Source: Azospirillum brasilense (GTDB lineage Bacteria; Pseudomonadota; Alphaproteobacteria; Azospirillales; Azospirillaceae). From it: a stretch of 49,873 nucleotides of DNA. Position numbers and translations under genes: made by a program. Positions 16,308-25,020 of the stretch are shown here, one piece after another; within the stretch, counting starts at the first letter, position 1, and every line of letters begins with the position of its first letter. The DNA is taken from contig NZ_QLKQ01000055.1 in assembly GCF_003349955.1 (NCBI RefSeq), forward strand, positions 1 to 49,873, given 5' to 3'. The notes below the pieces were generated by a model, which made no database searches, was not told where the DNA came from, and saw only the letters and a list, made by a program, of their open reading frames with translations.

Positions 16308-16733
16308 ATGACTTCGAAGACCGGCATCCGCACGCTTTTCCTCATTCTCGCGACGGTCGCCGTGCTCGGCGGCTGCAGCCGCCGGCAGCCCATCTACCGG
16401 GTAACCGACCAGCCCATTCCGGCGGCATCGCGCACCCTGCCCGCCGCGGCGCTCCAGCGGACGATCATGGAGGCGGCGATCGACCGCGGCTGGTCCGCGG
16501 AGTGGAAGGCGCCCGGTGAGATTCTGGCGACGAAGGCATGGGAGGATCACGAGGCGGTCGTCGAAATCCGCTATTCGCAGGAAAGTTACACCATCGATCA
16601 TGTGTCCACGACCAACCTGCGGGAGCGTGGCGAAACCGTTCATCACGCTTACAACAAGTTGGTGCGCGCGTTGCAAGACGAGATCGAACGGCGCCTGCGC
16701 CAAGCCGAACCCCGAGTCCCGCCCACGCCATGA
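16308..16733 (+). CDS. Lipoprotein at the head of the aryl-polyene operon
   Basis: 141 residues; lipobox LGGC at about residue 20-23 after a hydrophobic segment. The mature part (LQRTIMEAAIDRGW, VVEIRYSQESYTIDHVSTTNLR, HHAYNKLVRALQDEIERRL) aligns along its length with the lipoprotein at 32119-32508 at the other end of the cluster. The stop overlaps the ATG of the chain-length factor (ATGA), so it belongs to the operon. An envelope role in polyene-lipid handling is inferred from this linkage. ATG 16308 was chosen because it gives a proper signal peptide. Confidence 0.8.
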   Translation: MTSKTGIRTLFLILATVAVLGGCSRRQPIYRVTDQPIPAASRTLPAAALQRTIMEAAIDRGWSAEWKAPGEILATKAWEDHEAVVEIRYSQESYTIDHVSTTNLRERGETVHHAYNKLVRALQDEIERRLRQAEPRVPPTP

Positions 16734-17461
16734 CGGAAACCCTGCGTGTCGCCATCCGCGACTGGTGTGCCTGGGCGCCGGAGCGCAGCACCCGCGCCGC
16801 GTGGCGGGACTGGGCGGGCGCGCCCGCCATGCCAGACGATGACCCGCCGCCGGCGCTCCCCATGATGCTGCGCCGTCGCGCCTCGCCCATCGGGCAGAAG
16901 CTGATCGCCGCCGCTCTGGCCTGCGGCGACGCGGCGCAGACGGCGCGTTACGTCCTCGCCTCCGGCCACGGGGAACTGGCGCGGACCGTCGGCATCATCG
17001 ATTCGCTGCGGCGGGACGAGTTGCCGTCGCCGGCCGAGTTCAGCCTGTCCGTGCATCACGGTCTGGCCGGGCTGTTGTCCATCCACACCGGCAACCGCCG
17101 CGGCCACACGGCGCTGGCCGCCGGTCCCGACAGCTTCGCCTTCGGACTCCTGGAGGCCGCCGCCAGCCTGGCCGAAACCCCGTCGGAGCCGGTGCTTCTG
17201 CTCTACGCCGACGCGCCGATGCCCGACGAGTACGCGCCGTTCCACACCGCAGCCGACGAAGCCCTGCCCCTGGCGGTCGCCCTGGCGCTCGGCCCCGCGG
17301 ATGGAGAGGGCGAGGGGCTTGCGCTGCGGTGCGCGCCGGCGGCCGGCGGGCCGGCCGCGGAGTCCACGGCGCTCGATTTCATGCGGTTCCTGCTGTCCGG
17401 AGCGCCCCGGGCAACCTCGCGCGGGGCGCGGCTCGACTGGGTGTGGCGCCGTGACGGCTAG
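16730..17461 (+). CDS. apeC: Beta-ketoacyl synthase-like chain length factor (ApeC type)
   Basis: 243 residues, much shorter than a full ketosynthase; matches the Ketoacyl-synt_2 family (PF13723-like) found in aryl-polyene clusters. It keeps a thiolase-fold half (PIGQKLIAAALACGDAAQTARYVLASGHGELAR, FSLSVHHGLAGLLSI) but has no active-site Cys: the position is filled within VHHGLAG. In Ape systems such a protein partners a ketosynthase to set chain length. Its start overlaps the preceding lipoprotein stop, and its stop overlaps the GTG of the next gene. Confidence 0.85.
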   Translation: MTETLRVAIRDWCAWAPERSTRAAWRDWAGAPAMPDDDPPPALPMMLRRRASPIGQKLIAAALACGDAAQTARYVLASGHGELARTVGIIDSLRRDELPSPAEFSLSVHHGLAGLLSIHTGNRRGHTALAAGPDSFAFGLLEAAASLAETPSEPVLLLYADAPMPDEYAPFHTAADEALPLAVALALGPADGEGEGLALRCAPAAGGPAAESTALDFMRFLLSGAPRATSRGARLDWVWRRDG

Positions 17462-18233
17462 GTTTCTGGACAGGCTGTGGCGGCGCGCGGCCACCGGATT
17501 CGCCTTCGCCTTCCTGTTCGGCGGCGGCGCGATCCTGGCGCCCACCGTCTTTCCGCTGGTGGCGCTGACCAGCCCGGCGGGCGCGGTCCGGCGCCAGCGC
17601 TGCCAACACCTCGTCCATCTGATCTTCCGCTTCTACATCCGCATGCTGCGCGTGCTGCGCGTCATCGACCTGAAGGTCGAGGGCGCCGAGCGCCTGCGCG
17701 ACGGGCGTGGCAAGCTGGTGGTGGCGAACCACCCCTCGCTGCTCGACGTGGTGCTTCTGATGGCGCTGATGCCGCGCGCCCAGTGCATCGTGAAGAAGGA
17801 ACTGTGGGAGAGCCGCTGGCTGGGCGGCATGGTGCGCGGCGCCGGTTACATCCGCAACGACCTCGAACCGGAGGCGCTGCTCGACGCCTGCCGCGCCGCG
17901 CTGGAGGCCGGGGACGGACTCATCATCTTCCCCGAAGGCACGCGCACCGTCCCCGGCGAGCCGGTCCGCTTCCGCCGCGGCTTCGCCAATCTGGCCACTC
18001 TGCTGGAAGCCGAGGTGCAACCGGTCACGATAACCTGCGATCCGCCCACGCTCATAAAGGGCGAAAAATGGTGGATGATCCCACCGCGGCGCCCGATTTT
18101 TCGCGTCATGGTAGGGGATCGTCTGGACGTTACGGGGTTGCTCGGCTATCAGTACCGCTCGCTGGCGGCCAGGAAGCTGGTGCGCAGCCTGGAAGATTAT
18201 TTTGCGGAACGGTTGGCCGATGGAAAAGCTTGA
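17451..18233 (+). CDS. apeD: 1-acyl-glycerol-3-phosphate-type acyltransferase (ApeD/ApeB type)
   Basis: 260 residues from GTG 17451, which overlaps the upstream stop by 11 bases. An N-terminal membrane segment (ATGFAFAFLFGGGAILAPTVFPLVAL) is followed by the acyltransferase motifs HPSLLD (HX4D) in VANHPSLLDVV and FPEGTRT. It likely moves the aryl-polyene acyl group to a lipid acceptor at the inner membrane. Enterobacterial clusters have two such enzymes (B and D); here only one is seen, in the position of D, directly before the carrier proteins. Confidence 0.85.
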   Translation: MTARFLDRLWRRAATGFAFAFLFGGGAILAPTVFPLVALTSPAGAVRRQRCQHLVHLIFRFYIRMLRVLRVIDLKVEGAERLRDGRGKLVVANHPSLLDVVLLMALMPRAQCIVKKELWESRWLGGMVRGAGYIRNDLEPEALLDACRAALEAGDGLIIFPEGTRTVPGEPVRFRRGFANLATLLEAEVQPVTITCDPPTLIKGEKWWMIPPRRPIFRVMVGDRLDVTGLLGYQYRSLAARKLVRSLEDYFAERLADGKA

Positions 18234-18480
18234 ACGTGAGTTGAAGGCTTTGATTGTTGACGCGCTCAAGCTGGAAGATATCGCCCCAGAAGAGATTGAC
18301 AGCGAGGAACCGCTCTTTAATGACGGGCTGGGCCTCGATTCCATCGATGCACTGGAATTGGGGGTCGCGCTGCGCAAGGCTTACGGCATCAAGATTGAGT
18401 CGGTGACTGACGACGTGAAGCAACACTTTGCCAACGTGCGTTCTCTTGCCCTCTTCATTCAATCTCAGCGTGCGGAGTAA
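18220..18480 (+). CDS. apeE: Acyl carrier protein (ApeE type)
   Basis: 86 residues. The phosphopantetheine site Ser lies in GLDSIDALEL within an acidic four-helix ACP. ATG 18220 overlaps the acyltransferase stop by 14 bases. It holds growing polyene intermediates for the ketosynthases. The sequence differs clearly from the second ACP, so the two are probably specialised (starter loading versus extension), as in other aryl-polyene systems. Confidence 0.9.
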   Translation: MEKLERELKALIVDALKLEDIAPEEIDSEEPLFNDGLGLDSIDALELGVALRKAYGIKIESVTDDVKQHFANVRSLALFIQSQRAE

Positions 18481-18485
18481 AGGCC

Positions 18486-18734
18486 ATGCTGACGCCCGAT
18501 GAGATTTATGCCCGCCTGCAGAGCTATCTCGAAGACATGTTCGAGGTTCCGCCCGAGAAGATTTCCCGCGAGGCGCGGCTGTTCGAGGATCTCGACCTCG
18601 ACAGCATCGACGCGGTCGACCTCGTGGTGAAGCTGCAGGAACTGACCGGCCGCAAGTTCAAGCCCGAGGAATTCAAGAGCGTCCGCACGGTCGGCGACGT
18701 TCTCGACCGTGTGCATGCCCTCCTCCAGGAATAG
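18486..18734 (+). CDS. apeF: Acyl carrier protein (ApeF type)
   Basis: 82 residues; Ser in DLDLDSIDAVDL is the phosphopantetheine attachment site. It starts 5 bases after the first ACP gene. The carriers form the centre of the type II synthase together with the ketosynthases at 25017 and 27423, the reductase at 26698 and the dehydratases. Confidence 0.92.
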   Translation: MLTPDEIYARLQSYLEDMFEVPPEKISREARLFEDLDLDSIDAVDLVVKLQELTGRKFKPEEFKSVRTVGDVLDRVHALLQE

Positions 18735-19296
18735 GCTGCCCGCGTTCGGCGTCACGGCTCTGGTCGCCGTCGGGGCCCTCTATCCCGTGCTGGTCTATGG
18801 CGGGCGGGCTTCGGTGCCGCCGCTGGCCTTCGTGGCGGTGGCCCTGGCGCTGATCGGCGCGCGCATCGCCGTCTGCTCCTCGCCCGTGGCACGGGTCTGG
18901 CGGCTGCCGCTGGCGGCGGCGGCGGTGCTGATCGGCGCGCTCGCCGCGCTCGATGGCGCGCTGGCCGCCAAGGCCTATCCGGTGGCGCTCAGCCTCGGCA
19001 CCGCGGCGGTGTTCGGCGCCTCGCTGCTGCGCCCGCCCAGCCTCGTCGAACGGTTCGCCCGTCTTCAGGAGCCCGACCTGCCGCCGGCGGGTCAGGCCTA
19101 CTGCCGCACCGTCACCGTGGTGTGGACGGTCTGGCTGGTGTCGAACGCCGCCGTCGCCGGGGCGCTGGCCCTGTGGGGCAGCGACGAGGCGTGGGCGCTG
19201 TGGACCGGACTCATCGCCTACCTCGTCATGGGCCTGTTGTTCGGCGGCGAAGTCCTGGTCCGCCGTTCCATGCGCCGGAGGCGCGCCGGGGCATGA
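18715..19296 (+). CDS. apeG: COG4648-type integral membrane protein (ApeG type)
   Basis: 193 residues with four to five hydrophobic segments (about residues 11-30, 35-52, 60-78, 82-100, 130-175). It matches the small membrane protein found after the two ACPs in aryl-polyene clusters. The start lies inside the ACP gene (20-base overlap; GTG 18709 is an alternative) and the stop overlaps the next ATG. Its biochemical function is unknown; a role in anchoring or export of the polyene at the inner membrane is guessed from context. Confidence 0.75.
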   Translation: MPSSRNRLPAFGVTALVAVGALYPVLVYGGRASVPPLAFVAVALALIGARIAVCSSPVARVWRLPLAAAAVLIGALAALDGALAAKAYPVALSLGTAAVFGASLLRPPSLVERFARLQEPDLPPAGQAYCRTVTVVWTVWLVSNAAVAGALALWGSDEAWALWTGLIAYLVMGLLFGGEVLVRRSMRRRRAGA

Positions 19297-21023
19297 CGGC
19301 CATCCCGCTTTCCCGCCTGTTCGCCGTGGGGCGGCCGGACGACGCGCCGGTTGCCGACGGCGTCACCTTCGCCCGCTTCCGCGCCGACGTGGCCGGCAAC
19401 GCGGCGCGGCTGAAGGGATGCCGGCGCGGACTTCTGGTCGCGGCGGACGGTTACTGGGGTGCGGTTGGGTTGTTGGCGCTGCTGCACGCCGGCGCCGAGG
19501 TGACGATACCGCCCAACGCCCAGCCGGGAACGCTGTCCGCCCTGACCGCTGACGGGGCCATCCTGGTTGGCGGCGATCTCGGCAGCGATCTCGACGGCGA
19601 TTTCGGCGGCAACCTGGAGCCGGGCGGCGCGGGGATGGTGTTGGCGCCGCTCGATCCCGAGACGCCGTTGAGTTTCTTCACCTCCGGCTCGACCGGCGAG
19701 CCGAAGCGGGTGGTCCGCACCCTCGGCATGCTGGAGGCCGAAGCGCTGGCGACCGAGACCGTGCTCGGACGGCTCGCCGGGCCAACCGCTCGCGTGCACG
19801 CCACGGTCCCCCACCAGCACGTCTACGGTCTGAACTTCCGCCTGCTGTGGCCGCTGGTCACCGGCCGCCCCTTCGCCCGCACCATGCACGAGCTGTGGGA
19901 GACGGCGCTGGCCGCGCTCGACGCGGAGTCCGTGCTGGTCACCAGCCCGGCGCACCTGACCCGGCTGGCGGGGATCGCGCCGCTGCCGCCGTCGCGGCGT
20001 CCGGCGCTGGTGCTGTCGGCCGGAGCCCCTCTCCCGGAACCGGCGGCGCGCGAGGCGGCGGCGATCTTCGGCACACCGGTCACCGAGATCTTCGGCAGCA
20101 CCGAAACCGGAGCCATCGCCCACCGCCGCCGCGAGGCCGGCGATCCCTCCTGGCACCCGCTGCCCGGCGTCGTCGCCGGACGCACCCCCGATGGCCGCCT
20201 GCGGGTCGGGGCGCCCCATGTCGAGGGTGGGGAGCATGTCGGTTCCGACCTTGTGGAGATGGCCGGGGACGGCGGCTTCCGCCTTCTTGGCCGCGCCGAC
20301 CGGATCGCGAAGGTGGAGGGCAAGCGCGTCAGCCTGCCGGAGGTGGAGGCGCAGCTGCGCCGGTCCCCCCTGGTGGCCGACGCCGCCGTGCTGACGCTGG
20401 AGCAGCTCTGCGCCGTCGTGGTGCCGAGCGCCGAGGGCGCGGCGCGCCTGACGGACATCGGCGCCTTCCGCTTCGGCCGCCTGCTGCGGCGGGAACTGTC
20501 CGCCGTTCAGGAACCCGCCGGCCTGCCGCGCCGCTGGCGCTTCGTGAGCCGTCTGCCGGATGGCGCGCTGGGCAAGCGTCGCCATGCCGACATCGCCGCC
20601 CTGTTCGAGGAGAGCGCCCTGCCTGAGATCGCCCCGCCTGAGATCGCCTTGCCTGAGATCGCCACACATCGGCCGACCGCCCCCGACGTCCGCGCCGTCC
20701 GGCCGCTCGCCGACGGGGTGGAGTTGGACCTCTTCATTCCCGGCGACCTTGCGCAACTCGACGGTCATTTCCCCGGAATGCCGATCGTGCCGGGCGTGGC
20801 GCAGATCGATTGGGCGGTGACCTTCGCCAACACCCATCTCGGCCTCGGGATCGAGGCGGCGCAGGCGTTCCAGGTGAAATTCCGGCGCGTCACCGTTCCG
20901 GACACGCTGGTGACGCTGGCGTTGCGCCACGCCCCGGCACGGCGGCGCCTGACCTTCGAGTACCGCTGCGGGGACGAGACGCTGTCCTCCGGCTCCATCG
21001 GCGTGGAGGGGATCGCCCCATGA
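19293..21023 (+). CDS. Fused acyl-ACP/CoA ligase and 3-hydroxyacyl-ACP dehydratase (ApeH-ApeI type)
   Basis: 576 residues. Residues 1 to about 440 are an adenylate-forming ligase (FTSGSTGEPK nucleotide loop, EIFGSTETG aromatic/acid site, LGRADRIAKVEGKRV hinge) that would activate the aryl starter acid and load it on ACP. Residues about 460-576 are a hotdog-fold dehydratase with His492 in DGHFPGMPIVPG. In the enterobacterial cluster the two activities come from separate genes (apeH, apeI); here they are one chain joined by a linker with three PEIA repeats (442-458). ATG 19293 overlaps the apeG stop. Coupling starter activation to a dehydratase in one polypeptide is unusual for a type II system. 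Confidence 0.88.
   Translation: MTAIPLSRLFAVGRPDDAPVADGVTFARFRADVAGNAARLKGCRRGLLVAADGYWGAVGLLALLHAGAEVTIPPNAQPGTLSALTADGAILVGGDLGSDLDGDFGGNLEPGGAGMVLAPLDPETPLSFFTSGSTGEPKRVVRTLGMLEAEALATETVLGRLAGPTARVHATVPHQHVYGLNFRLLWPLVTGRPFARTMHELWETALAALDAESVLVTSPAHLTRLAGIAPLPPSRRPALVLSAGAPLPEPAAREAAAIFGTPVTEIFGSTETGAIAHRRREAGDPSWHPLPGVVAGRTPDGRLRVGAPHVEGGEHVGSDLVEMAGDGGFRLLGRADRIAKVEGKRVSLPEVEAQLRRSPLVADAAVLTLEQLCAVVVPSAEGAARLTDIGAFRFGRLLRRELSAVQEPAGLPRRWRFVSRLPDGALGKRRHADIAALFEESALPEIAPPEIALPEIATHRPTAPDVRAVRPLADGVELDLFIPGDLAQLDGHFPGMPIVPGVAQIDWAVTFANTHLGLGIEAAQAFQVKFRRVTVPDTLVTLALRHAPARRRLTFEYRCGDETLSSGSIGVEGIAP
20621..20665 (+). repeat. Three 15-bp tandem repeats encoding the PEIA linker
   Basis: Three in-frame units of 15 bases (gcctgagatcgcc plus two variable bases) encode PEIAP-PEIAL-PEIA between the ligase and dehydratase domains. 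Whole-codon repeats of this kind can expand or shrink without breaking the frame. Confidence 0.9.
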
Positions 21024-21427
21024 TTTCGGCAGAGGTCATCACCCGCGCGCAGTTCTACGACCTGGACCCCATGCAGGTGGTCTGGCACGGCAACTACGCC
21101 CGGTATCTGGAGCAGGCGCGCTGCGCGTTGCTCGACCGCATCGGCTACAATTATCCGGAGATGGCGTCGTCGGGATACGTGTTCCCCATCGTCGACCTCC
21201 ATGTGAAGTACGTGCGGCCGATCCGCTTCGGCCAGTCGATCCGGATCACCGCCACGCTGGTCGAGTACGAGAACCGCATCCGCATCGACTACCGCATCCA
21301 CGACGAGCCGGGCGGCGACTTGCTGACCAAGGCGCGCACCGTGCAGCTCGCGGTGAAGGAGGACGGGGCGGAGCTGTGCTTCGAATGCCCCGCGGTGTTC
21401 ACGGACAAGGTGAGGGCTCTGCTGTGA
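21020..21427 (+). CDS. apeK: 4-hydroxybenzoyl-CoA thioesterase-like hotdog protein (ApeK type)
   Basis: 135 residues; the 4HBT signature YDLDPMQVVWHGNYARYLEQAR places the catalytic Asp near residue 15, followed by VKYVRPIRFG. It would release or edit acyl groups from the carrier, or clear mis-loaded intermediates. The start overlaps the fusion gene stop (ATGA) and the stop overlaps the next GTG. Confidence 0.88.
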   Translation: MISAEVITRAQFYDLDPMQVVWHGNYARYLEQARCALLDRIGYNYPEMASSGYVFPIVDLHVKYVRPIRFGQSIRITATLVEYENRIRIDYRIHDEPGGDLLTKARTVQLAVKEDGAELCFECPAVFTDKVRALL

Positions 21428-22026
21428 CGCGCATCGTCGTCTTCCTCCTGGCGCTGCTGGCCGCCTTCCCAGCGTTGGCCACCGAAACATTGAGCGAGGG
21501 ACAGGTGCTGCGCGGCGCCTTCGTGCAGGAGCGTTTCCTCAAGGGCTTCCAGGCGCCGCTGAAGAGCGAGGGCCGCTTCGCCCTGGCGCCCGGCCGCGGG
21601 CTGATCTGGCGCACCGAAATCCCCTTCGCCGTCACCACCGTCATGAGCCCCGCCGGGCTCGTGCAGGAGGTGAAGGGCAACGAGACCATGCGCCTGCCCG
21701 CGGCGCGCCTGCCCTTCATGTCGAAGCTCTACACCATGCTGGGCGGCGCGCTGACCGGAGACTGGAAGGCGCTGGAGGACATGTTCGCGGTGGAGCGCGG
21801 GGGCGGCGCCGACGCCTGGACCCTCCACCTGACGCCGCGCCGGGCCGACGACCCGACCATGCCGATCCGCGCCATCGACGTGCGCGGCGGGCGGTTCGTG
21901 GACGAGGTGGAGATCGTCAAGCCCGATGGCGACCGCGACCGCCTGACCTTCCGCGACCAACTCCTGAAGGCGGAGCCGCCGACGGCGGACGAGGCGGCGC
22001 TGCTGGCCTCGGCGGGCCGTTCGTGA
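21424..22026 (+). CDS. apeL: LolA-like outer-membrane lipid carrier (ApeL type)
   Basis: 200 residues from GTG 21424 (overlapping the apeK stop). A cleavable signal peptide (VVFLLALLAAFPALA) precedes a LolA-type domain (GAFVQERFLKGF, PLKSEGRFALAPGRGLIWRTEIPF). LolA-like proteins form an unclosed barrel that carries lipid moieties across the periplasm; here the likely cargo is the polyene lipid. Confidence 0.88.
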   Translation: MTRIVVFLLALLAAFPALATETLSEGQVLRGAFVQERFLKGFQAPLKSEGRFALAPGRGLIWRTEIPFAVTTVMSPAGLVQEVKGNETMRLPAARLPFMSKLYTMLGGALTGDWKALEDMFAVERGGGADAWTLHLTPRRADDPTMPIRAIDVRGGRFVDEVEIVKPDGDRDRLTFRDQLLKAEPPTADEAALLASAGRS

Positions 22027-24356
22027 GACGGCTGGGGGCGCTGCTCTGGCTCGCGCTCGTTCTGCTGGCCAGCGGTTATCTCGCGCTGCGCCTTCACGAC
22101 GGGCTGGGCTTCCGCACCGATCTGCTGGCCCTGCTGCCGCGCGAGGAGCAGGACCCCGTCCTGCAGCGGGCCAACGACGCGGTGACCAAGGCGCTGGGTC
22201 GCCGGGTGCTGGCCCTGGTCGGGCACGCCGACCGAGAAACCGCCCGCAAGGCGGCGACGACGCTTGGCGACGCGCTTCTGGCCACGGGGCAGGTGGAACG
22301 GATCGGCGAGGGCATCGACGTCGACCGGCTGAAGCGGCTGGGGGCTCTCTACTTCCCCCATCGCCAAAGCCTGCTCAGCGATGGCGACCGGGCGCTCCTG
22401 GCGGCCGGCAAGGGGGAGGAGGTCGCCACCCGCGCGCTGTCCCAGGCGTTCGGCTTCGCCGGGCTCGTCGACGCCGGGCTGCTGCGCAACGACCCGTTCC
22501 TGCTGCTGCCCTCCTTCCTCACCAACCTGCCCTTCCCGCTGTCGCGCCTCACCCCCGACGAGGGCATGCTCAGCGTCACCGAGAACGGCACGACCTGGGT
22601 GCTGGTCAGCGCCGTGCTTGCCGGCGAACCGTTCGAGCTGGACTTGCAGGACCGGCTGGTCGGCGCCTTCGACGCCGCCGTTCGGGACATGCCGGGCGTC
22701 ACGGTGAAGCGGCTGGGCGCCGTGTTCTTCGCGCACGCCGGCTCCAAGACCGCGATCACCGAGGCGTCCACGCTCGGCACGCTGTCGCTGGTCGGCACCA
22801 TACTGCTGGTGGGGCTGGCGTTCCGCCGGCCGGGGCCGCTGCTGCACAATCTGCTGGCCCTGGGCGTCGGGATGACGGTCGGGCTGAGCGGCAGCCTGCT
22901 GCTGTTCGGCGAGCTGCATGTGGCGGCGCTGCTGTTCGGGTCCAGCCTGATCGGCGTGGCGGTGGACTACAGCCTGCATTACAGCGCCAGCCTGTTCGAC
23001 CCCTTGTCGGGAAGCCCGAGCGACCGGCTGCGCCACGTTCTGCCGGGCATCGCGCTGGGGCTGGTCACCACGTTGATCGGTTACGCGGCGCTGATGCTGG
23101 CGCCCTTTCCGGGGCTCCGGCAGATCGCCGCCTTCTCGATCATCGGGCTGGTGGGCGCCTTCCTGACGGTGGTGCTGTGGCTGCCGTCGCTCGACCGGGC
23201 GCGGCGGCTGACGCACGGCGCCTGGATGCTGCGCGCCGCGGCGGGCCTGTGGAGCTTCTGGGAGGCGCGGCGCTGGCGTGCCGTGCGCCTCGTTCTCGTG
23301 CTGGGCTGCGCGCTGGCCGGAGCGGTCGGGCTGGCGCGGCTGTCGGCGGACGACGATGTCCGGCGGTTGCAGGCGGTCTCCGCGGAACTGAAGCACGAGC
23401 AGGACGAGATCCAACGGCTGATCGGCGCCACCACCGCCGCGCAGTTCCTGCTGGTGCAGGCCGCGGACGACGAGGCGGCGCTGCGGCGGCAGGAGGACCT
23501 CGCCGCCACGCTGGCCGGGTTGAAGGCGAAGGGAAGCATCGCCGGCTACCAGATGCCGGCCGCCTTTGTGCCGTCCGCCCGGACGCAGCGGGAAAACCGT
23601 ACGCTGGTCGCCACGGCGCTCGACGGTCCGCTGCTGGCGGCGCAGCGCGCCAGCCTCGGCCTGCCGCCGGCCGATCCGAATGATAAGGGGCCGAACAAGG
23701 CGCCGGAGGGGGTGTTGACCCTGGACGATGCGCTGGCGGCGGACAGCGTGCCGTTCCTGCGCGAACTCGTGCTCGGGCCGGGATTGCACGTGGTGGCCTT
23801 GCAGGGGCTGAGCGATCCGGACGCCGTGCGCGCCGCGGTGGCCGGCACGGCCGGCGTCCGGCTGGTCGATCCGACGGCGGACTTCTCGGCGCTGCTCGCC
23901 AAGTACCGGCACCGGGCGCTGCTGCTGACCGGGCTGGCGGGGCTGCTGATGCTGCCCGTGCTGATATGGCGCTACGGCTGGCGCGGGGGGCTGTGGGCGC
24001 TGCTGCCACCCGGGGCGGCGCTCATCCTGGCGCCCGCGGTGGTCGGGCTGATGGGCCAGGACTTCACCTTCTTCCATGCCATGGCGCTGGTGCTGATCCT
24101 CTCCATCGGCGTGGACTACGCCGTCTTCTGCGCGGAGAGCGGCGTGGAGGAGCAGCCGGTGACCATGCTGGCGGTGTGGCTGGCGACGCTGACGACCCTG
24201 CTGTCCTTCGGAATGCTGACCTTCAGCGCCGTGCCGGCGGTGCACAGCTTCGGCGTGACCATGCTGGTCGGAATCTCGATTGCCTTTCTTTTCGCACCGC
24301 TGGCCGCGCGCGGCACACGCCACAATGAAACCACAAACGATGCGCGGCTACTCTGA
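22023..24356 (+). CDS. apeM: MMPL/RND-family exporter (ApeM type)
   Basis: 777 residues with two repeats of membrane bundles separated by periplasmic domains, the MMPL layout. Conserved features include GVAVDYSLHY in the first bundle and SIGVDYAVFCAES in the second, which hold the proton-relay Asp residues. GTG 22023 overlaps the apeL stop by 4 bases. It probably extracts the finished lipid from the inner membrane and passes it to the LolA-like carrier. Confidence 0.9.
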   Translation: MRRLGALLWLALVLLASGYLALRLHDGLGFRTDLLALLPREEQDPVLQRANDAVTKALGRRVLALVGHADRETARKAATTLGDALLATGQVERIGEGIDVDRLKRLGALYFPHRQSLLSDGDRALLAAGKGEEVATRALSQAFGFAGLVDAGLLRNDPFLLLPSFLTNLPFPLSRLTPDEGMLSVTENGTTWVLVSAVLAGEPFELDLQDRLVGAFDAAVRDMPGVTVKRLGAVFFAHAGSKTAITEASTLGTLSLVGTILLVGLAFRRPGPLLHNLLALGVGMTVGLSGSLLLFGELHVAALLFGSSLIGVAVDYSLHYSASLFDPLSGSPSDRLRHVLPGIALGLVTTLIGYAALMLAPFPGLRQIAAFSIIGLVGAFLTVVLWLPSLDRARRLTHGAWMLRAAAGLWSFWEARRWRAVRLVLVLGCALAGAVGLARLSADDDVRRLQAVSAELKHEQDEIQRLIGATTAAQFLLVQAADDEAALRRQEDLAATLAGLKAKGSIAGYQMPAAFVPSARTQRENRTLVATALDGPLLAAQRASLGLPPADPNDKGPNKAPEGVLTLDDALAADSVPFLRELVLGPGLHVVALQGLSDPDAVRAAVAGTAGVRLVDPTADFSALLAKYRHRALLLTGLAGLLMLPVLIWRYGWRGGLWALLPPGAALILAPAVVGLMGQDFTFFHAMALVLILSIGVDYAVFCAESGVEEQPVTMLAVWLATLTTLLSFGMLTFSAVPAVHSFGVTMLVGISIAFLFAPLAARGTRHNETTNDARLL

Positions 24357-24405
24357 TTGGTGTATGCTCTACGTCAGATTCGTTTCCGGGAAATCGCCTC
24401 ACGTC

Positions 24406-25020
24406 ATGACCATGCATAAGGGGTGGGTCGCGCTCCTCTTCCTGCTCGGAGCGTGCGCCTCCGTGCCCGGCGGCGGCCCGGCGGACCCAAGCACGCCGCT
24501 GCTCGCCCCCGGCGAGCCGCTGGCCCTGCCGCGCCCGTCCGATCTCGGGCAGAGCGTCGAGGCGGCGCAGCTCATCACCGCCAGCCGCGACGGCCAGACC
24601 TTCGTCTTCGAGGGCCGGATCAGCGTCACGCCGGAGCGTTTCCTGCTGGTCGGGGTGGACAGCCTGGGCCGCCGCGCCATGACCGTCACCTGGAGCGATG
24701 CCGGGTTGGAGGTGGAGACCGCACCCTGGCTGCCCCCGGCCCTGCGGCCGGGCAGCATGCTGGCCGACATCGTCGTGCTGTACTGGCCCGAAGCGGTCGT
24801 GCGGCGGGCGCTCGCCCCCGCGGGCGGCACGCTGAGCGCCGACGCGCACCGGCGCAGCGTGCGCATCGACGGCAAGGAGGTGCTGCACGCCGAACGCAGC
24901 TGGGCCGACGGCGCGCCGTGGACCGGCACGCTGCGCTACGCCAACCTCGCCTGGGGCTACGAGATCGAAGTGCAGTCCATGGCGGCATCCACGGCAGCAT
25001 CCAAGGCGGCGGCGCCATGA
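24406..25020 (+). CDS. apeN: DUF3261-type lipoprotein (ApeN type)
   Basis: 204 residues with lipobox LLGAC at about residue 17. The domain (FEGRISVTPERFLLVGVDSLGRRAMTVTW, ADIVVLYWPEAVVRRAL) fits the DUF3261 outer-membrane lipoprotein, which resembles LolB and is found after the MMPL gene in aryl-polyene clusters. I chose ATG 24406 for its signal peptide; ATG 24364 is in frame upstream. The stop overlaps the ketosynthase ATG. Confidence 0.82.
   Translation: MTMHKGWVALLFLLGACASVPGGGPADPSTPLLAPGEPLALPRPSDLGQSVEAAQLITASRDGQTFVFEGRISVTPERFLLVGVDSLGRRAMTVTWSDAGLEVETAPWLPPALRPGSMLADIVVLYWPEAVVRRALAPAGGTLSADAHRRSVRIDGKEVLHAERSWADGAPWTGTLRYANLAWGYEIEVQSMAASTAASKAAAP

Noticed and set aside
21729..24323. 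Long open frame antisense to the MMPL exporter
   Set aside because: Gln/Arg-rich mirror of a recognisable membrane protein; no start signal.
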